DNA from: DASRQK01 sp964436635
GTDB taxonomy: Bacteria > Bacteroidota > Bacteroidia > Sphingobacteriales > Sphingobacteriaceae
Length of the DNA: 13,532 bases
NCBI GenBank assembly: GCA_964436635.1
Contig: CAYTDM010000035.1
Location: 1 to 13,532, forward strand
Reading direction: 5' to 3'
In this document: positions 7,190-12,629 of the stretch, one piece after another
Numbering within the stretch: position 1 is the first letter of the stretch
Layout of the letters: each line of letters begins with the position of its first letter
Notes under the pieces: generated by a model
What the model saw: the letters and a program-made list of their open reading frames with translations, nothing else
Database searches by the model: none
Told to the model about the DNA's origin: nothing
Position numbers and translations under genes: made by a program

Positions 7190-7197
7190 CAAATTTA
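7190..7197 (-). promoter_or_regulatory. Candidate -7 element for the P-type ATPase gene
   Basis: Minus strand TAAATTTG fully matches TAnnTTTG, 23 nt from the ATG at 7166, and is the same octamer as in front of the Crp/Fnr gene. There is no convincing -33 TTG; the upstream DNA is A-rich (TTAAAAAAGAG). Evidence is the motif and position only. Confidence 0.3.
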
Positions 7198-7239
7198 CTC
7201 TTTTTTAATTAGTTATTTCATGAAGATTTAAAAATAACG

Positions 7240-7401
7240 CTATGCAGTTTTTAATTTGAAAACTGAGTTAATCTCGACAACAGGAATGTCCCAAATTTGT
7301 TTTAGTGTTTGCTGCGCAAAACAAGGCAAACAAAACAATATCATGAGCAGTACAAAACTGCTTAAAGGTACGATATTGTTCCTTTTGCCTTGCTCCACCA
7401 T
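7240..7401 (-). CDS. Small hypothetical secreted peptide (53 residues)
   Basis: The reading frame from ATG 7401 to TAG 7240 encodes 53 residues. It begins MVEQGKRNNIVPLSS, continues with the hydrophobic core FVLLMILFCLPC and an apparent signal-peptidase I site after CFA (FA|QQ), and leaves a mature part of only about 24 residues (QQTLKQIWDIPVVEINSVFKLKTA). It begins 18 nt after the thioredoxin stop codon on the same strand, so translation as part of that operon is plausible. No family is recognised. It may be a genuine small exported or membrane peptide, or the 5' remnant of a longer secreted protein whose rest was lost, because the frame ends soon after the mature start. The n-region, h-region and cleavage-site pattern make a random ORF less likely, but this is the least certain gene of the cluster. 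Confidence 0.5.
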   Translation of the reverse strand: MVEQGKRNNIVPLSSFVLLMILFCLPCFAQQTLKQIWDIPVVEINSVFKLKTA

Positions 7402-7419
7402 TAAGATAAACTTTTACAT

Positions 7420-7719
7420 TTAAATGTGTTGATTAATCAATGCGGTCAATTCGTCTTTCTGTCCAACACCAGATTTTCGCCAAAGCACTTCACCATTTTT
7501 GAAAAGCATCAAAGTAGGGACCGAACGGATGGCATAATGACTGGCCAATGCATTGTTTTTATCCACATCAATCTTTATAATATCAGCTTTTTCACCCAAT
7601 TCATTCTTCACTTCTGATAAAATAGGAGCTTGCATTTGACAAGGCCCGCACCAAGTGGCAAAAAAGTCTACCAGTACGGGTTTATCTTGATCAATTATCT
7701 CGCGAAACGATTTACTCAT
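7420..7719 (-). CDS. Thioredoxin
   Basis: The 99-residue cytosolic thioredoxin has the active site F-A-T-W23-C24-G-P-C27, the usual Asp/Phe core strand VLVDFFATW, and the cis-proline P68 in RSVPTLMLFKNGE. Length and the absence of a signal peptide match the classical TrxA fold, although the N-terminal strand is short, so the protein begins almost directly at alpha-1. It reduces disulfides and can also reduce protein or small-molecule persulfides, releasing sulfide. It is the fourth cistron of the CstB-like operon (8 nt after the DUF6132 gene), so a dedicated role in persulfide turnover, for instance recycling the rhodanese cysteines, is a reasonable inference. It is probably not the only housekeeping thioredoxin of the cell. 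Confidence 0.95.
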   Translation of the reverse strand: MSKSFREIIDQDKPVLVDFFATWCGPCQMQAPILSEVKNELGEKADIIKIDVDKNNALASHYAIRSVPTLMLFKNGEVLWRKSGVGQKDELTALINQHI

Positions 7720-7727
7720 AAATTCTC

Positions 7728-7913
7728 TTATTTAAAATTTGAAAATAATAATCCTCCCATTAAGGCACCATAAATGGTACTCATGTAGGGATTGGCAGTA
7801 ATAGCACAGGTTCCGTTGACGCAACCTACATATTTGTAATAGAGGAAACCTCCTAATGCACCTAATAAAACACCCACAATGGTTATGCCATATTGTTTGA
7901 TAAATATTTCCAT
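7728..7913 (-). CDS. DUF6132 family small membrane protein
   Basis: The 61-residue protein has two transmembrane helices (about 8-27 and 43-58) joined by the conserved loop YKYVGCVNGTCAITANPYMS with cysteines C31 and C36. This G-C-x-x-G-x-C-x-I-T-x-N-P loop is the signature of the DUF6132 family, which is often found next to thioredoxin and rhodanese genes in Bacteroidota. The start was set at ATG 7913, 7 nt after the rhodanese stop codon; a longer frame reaching 8030 would overlap the rhodanese gene by more than 100 nt and adds only a shadow of it. Function is unknown. The paired cysteines between two helices, inside a persulfide operon, suggest involvement in thiol or sulfane-sulfur exchange at the membrane (inference). 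Confidence 0.85.
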   Translation of the reverse strand: MEIFIKQYGITIVGVLLGALGGFLYYKYVGCVNGTCAITANPYMSTIYGALMGGLLFSNFK

Positions 7914-7920
7914 AGGATTT

Positions 7921-8241
7921 TTATAAACTTTCCATGAGCGATTCCAACCCACGCCAGCCACCGCCATTGTGAACTTTTTCAAAACCATGATTTTTAAGAA
8001 TACGCAGCGCTTGACCGCTTCTATTTCCACTTTGGCAGAAGACTACAATCGTCTTTGATTTATCTAATGAACTTAGTTTACTTTCCAGTTCATTCAATGG
8101 AATGTTCTTTGCACCTTTTACTGTACCACCTTTAAATTCTAAGTTCGTACGTACATCGATTAATTGTGGTTTGTTTTTCGATAACACCTCTTTTAACGCG
8201 GTATCATCATTTGAAAATATTCCTTTAAATATTGAAAACAT
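7921..8241 (-). CDS. Single-domain rhodanese-like sulfurtransferase
   Basis: The 106-residue protein is one rhodanese domain. It has the strand LIDVRTNLEFKGGTVKGAKNIPL with the CH2A-like D-V-R-...-E-F pattern and the active-site loop C69-Q-S-G-N-R-S, followed by the helix ALRILKNHGF and the C-terminal GGGWRGL motif. The catalytic cysteine is present, so it should carry a persulfide and transfer sulfane sulfur to acceptors such as thiols, cyanide or partner proteins. A short hydrophobic N-terminus (MFSIFKGIF) precedes the domain and looks too short for a signal peptide. It is 40 nt downstream of the CstB-like gene and 7 nt upstream of the DUF6132 gene, so it belongs to the same operon and is a likely partner in persulfide relay. 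Confidence 0.94.
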   Translation of the reverse strand: MFSIFKGIFSNDDTALKEVLSKNKPQLIDVRTNLEFKGGTVKGAKNIPLNELESKLSSLDKSKTIVVFCQSGNRSGQALRILKNHGFEKVHNGGGWRGLESLMESL

Positions 8242-8281
8242 AATGATTAATATTAATATAACTCGGTTATTTCTTAACCAG

Positions 8282-9673
8282 TTATTTGACTAACGATTTT
8301 CCATTCATGGTCCATTCTTTCATCCCGCCAGCGTAATTTCTTACGGAATCAAATCCGTGTTTTTTCAAGATGGAGTACGCGATGGTCGAACGGTCACCTG
8401 CTTGACAGTGAATCACGATATCTTTCGATTTATCTAATTTATCTAAGTTCGCTTCTAACGTTCCTACAAAAGCATGTGTAGCCCCTTCAATATGTCCTTC
8501 TACGAATTCTTTCTCATTTCTCACATCGACCACTTGGACATTTTCTTCTTGAATAGCTGCCGCAAACTCTTCCATCTCGATCACCTTCGCTGTTTGCAAC
8601 GCAATGCCCAAATCTGATACGGAATCAATGAAACCATGAATATTATCCAATCCGATGCGCATCAATTTGCGGGTGATATCCTCCATTTCTGATTCGTCTG
8701 CGATCAATACAAATGGCTCGTCGTAATTGACCACCCAACCCATCCAGTTAGCAAATGAATTGTTTCCTTGGATATTTAAGGTGTTTGGTAGATGCGCTTT
8801 CGCAAATTCCACTTTATTTCGTGTATCGATCACCAACATGCCTTCTTGATAAACTTTCAAGAATTCTTCTTTGCTTAATTTTTTATGTTGAGGGACTGCG
8901 GTCAATAAAGGTCGATCCACTTTGTTCAACTTTTTCATCATCGCAAAATACTTTGGTGCTTCGGGTTGCCCGTCTAAAAGATCTTTCGTGAATGATGTTT
9001 CATTATCACCATATTGCAGAGCCCAGTTTCTGATTTTTTCATATCCTACGGTTGTGCTTGGCACCGCACCCAATGCTTTGCCACAAGCTGAACCCGCACC
9101 ATGCCCTGGCCAAACTTGCACGTGATCTGCCAAACTCACAAATCGTTTGATCGATTCAAACAGTTGTTTCGCACCTTTTTCTTGGGTGCCCTTCAAGCCT
9201 GCCGCTTTTTCCAGCAAATCGGGCCTGCCCACATCACCTACAAACACAAAGTCACCTGTAAATAACATAATAGGTTCTGAGGTCGCTGGATGGTCAGTCA
9301 ACAAAAAGCTGATGCTTTCTGGCGTATGACCTGGGGTATGCAGTACCTCTAACGTCAAATTACCTAAAGTAATCACATCTCCGTGTTTCAATCCAGTGTG
9401 TGCGAACTCATATTGCCAATCTGCGCCCCCTTCATCGGATAATAATAACTCAGCTCCTGTTAAGGCCACCAGCTCGCGCGCTCCGCTTAAGAAGTCTGCG
9501 TGAATATGGGTTTCGGTCACTTTGGTGATTTTCAAATTGTTTTGCGCAGCGATTTCTAAGTAAGTATCTACATCGCGTTTAGGATCGATCACGATCGCTT
9601 CCCCTTTTGCTTGACAACCGATTACATAACTTGCTTGAGCTAATGTCTTGTCGTATACGTGTTGAAAAAACAT
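8282..9673 (-). CDS. CstB-like persulfide dioxygenase-sulfurtransferase (MBL fold plus two rhodanese domains)
   Basis: The 463-residue cytosolic fusion has an N-terminal metallo-beta-lactamase domain (1-about 245) of the ETHE1/persulfide dioxygenase type. It shows THIHADFLSG (H56, H58, D60), HTPGHTPES (H116), TGDFVFVGDVGRPD (D141) and the diagnostic GHGAGSACGKALG (H191). A middle rhodanese-like domain (about 262-360) has VIDTRNKVEFAKAHLPN but reads LIADESEM where the active-site loop should be, without a cysteine, so it is a pseudo-rhodanese. The C-terminal rhodanese (about 365-463) is intact with C423-Q-A-G-D-R. This MBL/pseudo-rhodanese/rhodanese order equals that of staphylococcal CstB, an Fe(II) enzyme that turns low-molecular-weight persulfide into thiosulfate. 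It is the first cistron of a 4-5 gene operon, and its leader carries the GTTAC-type dyad. Activity is inferred from architecture. Confidence 0.94.
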   Translation of the reverse strand: MFFQHVYDKTLAQASYVIGCQAKGEAIVIDPKRDVDTYLEIAAQNNLKITKVTETHIHADFLSGARELVALTGAELLLSDEGGADWQYEFAHTGLKHGDVITLGNLTLEVLHTPGHTPESISFLLTDHPATSEPIMLFTGDFVFVGDVGRPDLLEKAAGLKGTQEKGAKQLFESIKRFVSLADHVQVWPGHGAGSACGKALGAVPSTTVGYEKIRNWALQYGDNETSFTKDLLDGQPEAPKYFAMMKKLNKVDRPLLTAVPQHKKLSKEEFLKVYQEGMLVIDTRNKVEFAKAHLPNTLNIQGNNSFANWMGWVVNYDEPFVLIADESEMEDITRKLMRIGLDNIHGFIDSVSDLGIALQTAKVIEMEEFAAAIQEENVQVVDVRNEKEFVEGHIEGATHAFVGTLEANLDKLDKSKDIVIHCQAGDRSTIAYSILKKHGFDSVRNYAGGMKEWTMNGKSLVK

Positions 9674-9716
9674 ACTATTTAGTTTTAATTGTTTACTATT
9701 TAATCTTTTGTTGATG

Positions 9717-9760
9717 CAAATTTCCGCAATCTGGCCGTTCCTATCAGCAACTTTTGTTAC
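9717..9760 (-). promoter_or_regulatory. Candidate activator-dependent promoter of the CstB-like operon (dyad operator plus -7 element)
   Basis: On the plus strand GCAAC-TTTT-GTTAC lies at 9747-9760, one mismatch from the perfect dyad GTAAC-N4-GTTAC. Exactly 22 nt closer to the gene (9717-9724), the minus strand reads GAAATTTG, 5 of 6 fixed positions of TAnnTTTG and the same GAnnTTTG form as at 3835-3842. The dyad centre would be at about -41.5, typical for a class II Crp/Fnr activator. The plus-strand flank TGTTACACAAAGAAAG is nearly shared with the other site. Confidence 0.55.
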
Positions 9761-9774
9761 ACAAAGAAAGCTGT

Positions 9775-9798
9775 CTAATAAATGTACTGATTTATTAG
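9775..9798. repeat. Perfect 9-bp inverted repeat upstream of the CstB-like operon
   Basis: CTAATAAAT (9775-9783), spacer GTACTG and ATTTATTAG (9790-9798) form a perfect dyad 14 nt upstream of the operator candidate. It is AT-rich and no T-run follows on the minus strand, so it is a poor terminator for the DUF1801 gene. A DNA-level binding site is possible. Confidence 0.5.
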
Positions 9799-9850
9799 GT
9801 TGCGGTCTAAAGTAGTCGAGTTTTTATTAGTAGTTCGACAAGGTAGTCAT

Positions 9851-10282
9851 TTATCTACACGAACATTCGTGATGCGCTTGAATGTATTTTATAGTTTCAA
9901 GGCAAATTTCTTTTAAAATTTGGGTGTCAATGTCCGATAGTTGTTTCACATAGATGCATGCCTTGCCCATTTTAAATTTTCCAAGGTCAAGCAGTAGTTT
10001 TTTACTTTTTTCGGTGTCCGAATACACATATAAGGTCAGGGCTGCTTTTCTTGGGGAAAAAGCTAGCATTGGCGCGTCTCCTTCGTGTCCACTTGCATAT
10101 TTATAATGATAGTTTCCAAAGCCAATGATGCTGGGCCCCCACATTTTTGGTTCGCATTCCGACCATGATCGTAGCAGTTGAATCAATTGAAGACTGTCCG
10201 CCTTTTTTTGTTCGTTGTCCACAAAAGCGTTTACAAAGGCTGAAACGTCTTGTTCTGTGTATGATGTTTTGTTTTTAGCCAT
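9851..10282 (-). CDS. DUF1801 (YdhG-like) domain protein
   Basis: The 143-residue soluble protein matches the DUF1801 fold. It has an N-terminal helix SAFVNAFVDNEQKKADSLQLIQLLRSWSE, the family motif PKMWGPSIIGFGNYHYKYASGHEGDAP, then ALTLYVYSD, a KFKMGKACIYVKQLSDID segment corresponding to the strands that line the pocket, and the helix ILKEICLETIKYIQAHH. The short C-terminal tail ECSCR carries two cysteines. The domain belongs to the YdhG superfamily, whose biochemical role is not established. The ATG at 10282 follows an A/T-rich leader containing a small inverted repeat (TTTTATT-GGTA-AATAAAA). It lies 65 nt downstream of the DUF6090-like gene and 177 nt upstream of the CstB-like gene, so it is probably not part of the sulfur operon. 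Confidence 0.86.
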   Translation of the reverse strand: MAKNKTSYTEQDVSAFVNAFVDNEQKKADSLQLIQLLRSWSECEPKMWGPSIIGFGNYHYKYASGHEGDAPMLAFSPRKAALTLYVYSDTEKSKKLLLDLGKFKMGKACIYVKQLSDIDTQILKEICLETIKYIQAHHECSCR

Positions 10283-10347
10283 GTTTTATTGGTAAATAAA
10301 ATGTATCCGGGTTCAACACAGTCGAAAATCTCATCTGATGATATCTT

Positions 10348-10971
10348 TCATTTCTTTAATTTTTCAACGGTTTTCTTTAATTTGTTTACCAAAAACTTTT
10401 CGTTGTACAAATAATCATTAGTTAATAATTCGAGAATCGCAATCATATCCAGCACCTTGGACGCTGAATTCATAGCCATTAATTTTTCGGTTATGTTATC
10501 GCCAAAACGCTGGTTGACTTCAAGAATTTGATATGCGGAAGAAATTTGCTTTACTTCATCAATGTCCAAATACTGTATGATTCCTCCAATTTTAGCGCTT
10601 TCAAAGGCGATATTTTCCAATCTCGCAATTCCAATTCCTGTCCAGCCGGGTATTCGTTCTACACGGAATTGTTGATTTGCAAAATATGTAGAATATGCAA
10701 TTTCGTCCGAAAGGATTGTCCGCAAACTATCAAAACCTTTTTTAATTTCTTCGTGATATTGAATATTTTTGTTTAAGATTTGGATGTTATTTTCAAGCTC
10801 ATTCACGATTAAATTTATGGATTTCGTGGTGTTGCTTTTTATTTTGCTATTGGTTTTGTATTCGCTGACCATCATTCCAAGGAACACACCAAAGGCTACA
10901 ATTGTCAGCTCAATCAGGTATTTCAGAATCGGTCTTTTTAAATTTCGTTTCGATTTCTTTAGATTCTTCAT
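10348..10971 (-). CDS. DUF6090-like single-pass membrane protein
   Basis: The 207-residue protein begins MKNLKKSKRNLKRPILKYLIE, then one transmembrane helix (LTIVAFGVFLGMMVSEY), then a long, mostly helical soluble part (NTTKSINLIVNELENNIQILNKNIQYHEEIKKGFDSL and EVKQISSAYQILEV) ending in a basic KKTVEKLKK tail. A basic N-terminus, a single G-rich helix, and a helical region with an EL.NN...L pattern and repeated mentions of ISSAY resemble the DUF6090 family of Bacteroidota, for which no function is known. The start at ATG 10971 is preferred to a TTG at 11001, which would add ten weakly supported residues; neither has a Shine-Dalgarno. It is divergent from the DUF3784 gene across a 241-nt gap, and upstream of the DUF1801 gene by 65 nt. 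The family assignment is moderate. Confidence 0.72.
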   Translation of the reverse strand: MKNLKKSKRNLKRPILKYLIELTIVAFGVFLGMMVSEYKTNSKIKSNTTKSINLIVNELENNIQILNKNIQYHEEIKKGFDSLRTILSDEIAYSTYFANQQFRVERIPGWTGIGIARLENIAFESAKIGGIIQYLDIDEVKQISSAYQILEVNQRFGDNITEKLMAMNSASKVLDMIAILELLTNDYLYNEKFLVNKLKKTVEKLKK

Positions 10972-11134
10972 GTTTTTAAGTTTTGTTTGGTCTGCGAGCA
11001 AAGAACCCTATTAGTTATTGATGGATTTTATTTTACTTTGTAATCTAGTGGCTGTTTTGTCGTTTTTAAGCGTAGGCAAATCGTTATAAATAAAAGACTA
11101 TATATGTCTAAATGAGATTGTTAAGTTTATATTG

Positions 11135-11151
11135 TTTACTAAATTAGTAAA
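11135..11151. promoter_or_regulatory. Perfect palindrome in the divergent intergenic region
   Basis: TTTACTAA-A-TTAGTAAA is an 8-bp perfect dyad with a 1-nt centre, 62 nt upstream of the plus-strand DUF3784 start and about 164 nt upstream of the minus-strand DUF6090-like start. The odd centre and tight spacing resemble a repressor operator. No good TAnnTTTG promoter was found in this 241-nt region, and no short gene is seen in it. Confidence 0.35.
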
Positions 11152-11212
11152 AAGGAATTGATTAATCATGCACACTATAAAAAATAATTAGTATCTTAAT
11201 GATTTAAAGTAG

Positions 11213-11950
11213 ATGATGTTATATTTAATTTTAGGCTTAGGCGCGCTATTTTTCGGCTTGGGGTGGATGATTACCCCAAAGAATGCCCATTGGTTATTGA
11301 ATGGGTATAAAGATTTGACCGAAGAGGAGCAGGCAGCCTTCGATTTGCAGGGTTTATTGAGCTTTCAGAAACGTTTTCATTTGTTTTTTGGGGCAATTTT
11401 TATCCTGGTCGGTGCGGGGTTGTTGTTTGCTTTTGGGGAAGAGGTGGCGATTACTTTTGTGGGGTTAGCGCCGATTTTGGCTTACCTCTATTTTATCATG
11501 GAGACGCGGAAGTTTTGGCCGCTACGCAAACAGAAACAGTTAAAATGGGTGATTTACCTTTTAACAGGTACGTTTGTTTTGCTTAGTTTGTTATTTACGT
11601 ACGGGAATGATCCAGCGGAATTGCAGTGGGATGAAAAGGGCTTGAAATGGAACGGGATGTATGGAGAAGAATTTCCAAGAGAGGAGATTGCTTCGCTAGC
11701 ATTGGTGGATTCCTTGCCTACTATTCGTTTTAAAACGAATGGTTATGCAGTGGGCAATCATTATCAGGGGCATTTTAGAACCCGAAATCGCCAAAAGATT
11801 AAGCTTTACGTAGAAAATAAGGCGAAGGGGCCTTTTCTGTTGTTGAAAACGAAAGGGAATCGTAGTATATATTATAATGAGGAGCAGCGCGACATGGTTT
11901 TGCTGTTTGACTCTTTGAAGGCGAGCATGCCGGAGGTGGGATTGCAATAG
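11213..11950 (+). CDS. DUF3784-type membrane protein with C-terminal PH-like domain
   Basis: The 245-residue protein has a DUF3784-like N-terminal half with a helix at 3-20, then the hallmark NGYKDLTEEEQAAFD (30-44) and helices near 57-74 and 78-95. A further helix (112-130) follows, then a soluble region (about 135-240) with the pattern LKWNGMYGEEFPREEIASLALVDSLPTIRFKTNGYAVGNHYQGHF, typical of the bacterial PH-like domain found fused to DUF3784 in Bacteroidota. Function is unknown; membrane location is clear. Two adjacent ATG codons (11213 and 11216) are possible starts. The base composition is more G-rich than its neighbours. The stop codon 11948-11950 directly abuts the IS3 remnant, so the C-terminus could have been trimmed by rearrangement, although the reading frame ends in what looks like a normal tail. 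Confidence 0.72.
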   Translation: MMLYLILGLGALFFGLGWMITPKNAHWLLNGYKDLTEEEQAAFDLQGLLSFQKRFHLFFGAIFILVGAGLLFAFGEEVAITFVGLAPILAYLYFIMETRKFWPLRKQKQLKWVIYLLTGTFVLLSLLFTYGNDPAELQWDEKGLKWNGMYGEEFPREEIASLALVDSLPTIRFKTNGYAVGNHYQGHFRTRNRQKIKLYVENKAKGPFLLLKTKGNRSIYYNEEQRDMVLLFDSLKASMPEVGLQ

Positions 11951-11984
11951 TAAATCGGAGACTTTTTAAGCAGCTTTTTCCACT

Positions 11985-12316
11985 TCCTATCTTACGGATG
12001 ACGCTCTGGATACCTTCCTTTTTCATTATCCGTGCCACACGTGGACGTGAAATCATTATACCCTGACGGTGCAGATCCTTGGTGATTCTTGGACTACCAT
12101 ATGTACTGTAACTGGATTCATAGCTGGCTCTTATTTTTTTCAAAAGATCTTCCCTGGCCGTGATTTTCGACACATCCTGATCCCTGTTCTGCCCATCATA
12201 ATAACCGCTAATGCTCACCTGCATTACTGCGCACATCTTCCCAACCGAAAATTCATTCCTATGATCTGCTATAAATCTATATCGTTCCGGTCTCCCTTGG
12301 AGAAGATGCTGATGGC
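11985..12316 (-). pseudogene. IS3-family transposase orfB, truncated (HTH_21 region only)
   Basis: The frame entered by -1 slippage reads KGHQHLLQGRPERYRFIADHRNEFSVGKMCAVMQVSISGYYD, then an HTH_21-type segment ILKKIRASYESSYSTYGSPRITKDLHRQG (approximately) and RPRVARIMKKEGIQSVIRK. After IRK the similarity stops (around 11985-11993), and the frame runs through the element end and antisense into the DUF3784-type gene, to a chance stop at 11799. The DDE integrase core that should follow is absent, so this is the remnant of an OrfB of roughly 280 residues (usual for the family). An internal ATG at 12236 could give a 145-residue product, which would not be a transposase. Confidence 0.85.
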
Positions 12317-12556
12317 CTTTTTTAGGATATCCCTTTCAATTGTGGCCTCTTTAAGGGCTTTTCTCAATAACTTATTTTCCTGTTCTAGATTCCTGCTATT
12401 ATCACTGAAAGTGCGATCACTGCCCAACTCCAATTCATCAATCCGAGAATTGAACCTGGAATCCCTTCGCCACTTACCCAGCATAGATTCATTTATACCC
12501 AGCTCTTTCGCTGCTGATGCAGCTGTCCCTTTTGCGTAAGACAGTTCTACTGCCAT
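12269..12556 (-). CDS. IS3-family transposase orfA (HTH, Tnp_1 type)
   Basis: The 95-residue protein from ATG 12556 carries the helix-turn-helix AVELSYAKGTAASAAKELGINESMLGKWRRD and then a leucine-zipper-like coiled coil (LEQENKLLRKALKEATIERDILKKAI), as in IS3 OrfA. The frame is open upstream to a TAG, and the extra residues LGNRPRFFDSEFNI match the usual N-terminus of the family (..PR(F/Y)(Y/D)DSEFK.MAVEL). The original start was therefore probably at about 12598, where the codon is now CTG. OrfA ends at TAG 12269. The A AAA AAG site at codon ILKKA directs -1 slippage into orfB. In the full element OrfA binds the ends and OrfAB is the transposase; here only OrfA is near complete. Confidence 0.85.
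   Translation of the reverse strand: MAVELSYAKGTAASAAKELGINESMLGKWRRDSRFNSRIDELELGSDRTFSDNSRNLEQENKLLRKALKEATIERDILKKAISIFSKGDRNDIDL
12317..12323 (-). other. Programmed -1 frameshift site (A AAA AAG) of the IS3 element
   Basis: On the minus strand the heptamer AAAAAAG is phased as CTA AAA AAG GCC in the orfA frame, the classic X XXY YYZ slippery arrangement. The -1 frame downstream continues without a stop into the recognisable orfB sequence (GHQHLLQGRPERYRF), as expected for OrfAB synthesis. Confidence 0.8.
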
Positions 12557-12629
12557 GATGTTAAATTCCGAATCAAAAAAACGTGGTCGATTTCCCAGGG
12601 TCTAAATTTAATTGTTGACTCTTTTACTT

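Noticed and set aside
7416..7427. 12-bp perfect palindrome ACATTTAAATGT over the thioredoxin stop codon
   Set aside because: It is pure AT-rich symmetry inside an operon, without a T-run or promoter motif. Partly constrained by coding sequence, it is probably chance.
7728..8030. Longer 100-residue version of the DUF6132 gene
   Set aside because: The added N-terminus overlaps the rhodanese gene in another frame and has no family similarity. The ATG at 7913 gives the canonical short two-helix protein with 7-nt spacing.
8261..8284. GGTTA-TTTCT-TAACC inverted repeat between the CstB-like and rhodanese genes
   Set aside because: The stem is only 5 bp, with no T-run and with further cistrons at short spacing; it is not convincing as a terminator or operator.
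10348..11001. TTG start at 11001 for the DUF6090-like gene
   Set aside because: The ATG at 10971 gives a basic N-terminus directly before the membrane helix, as is usual. The extra ten residues are unsupported.
11799..12236. 145-residue orfB reading frame taken at face value
   Set aside because: The last third runs past the IS end and antisense through the DUF3784-type gene; only the part up to the IRK residues (about 11993) is transposase.
12069..12539. Plus-strand 156-residue reading frame opposite the IS3 genes
   Set aside because: It is antisense to orfA and orfB, whose homology is clear, and shows no domain of its own.
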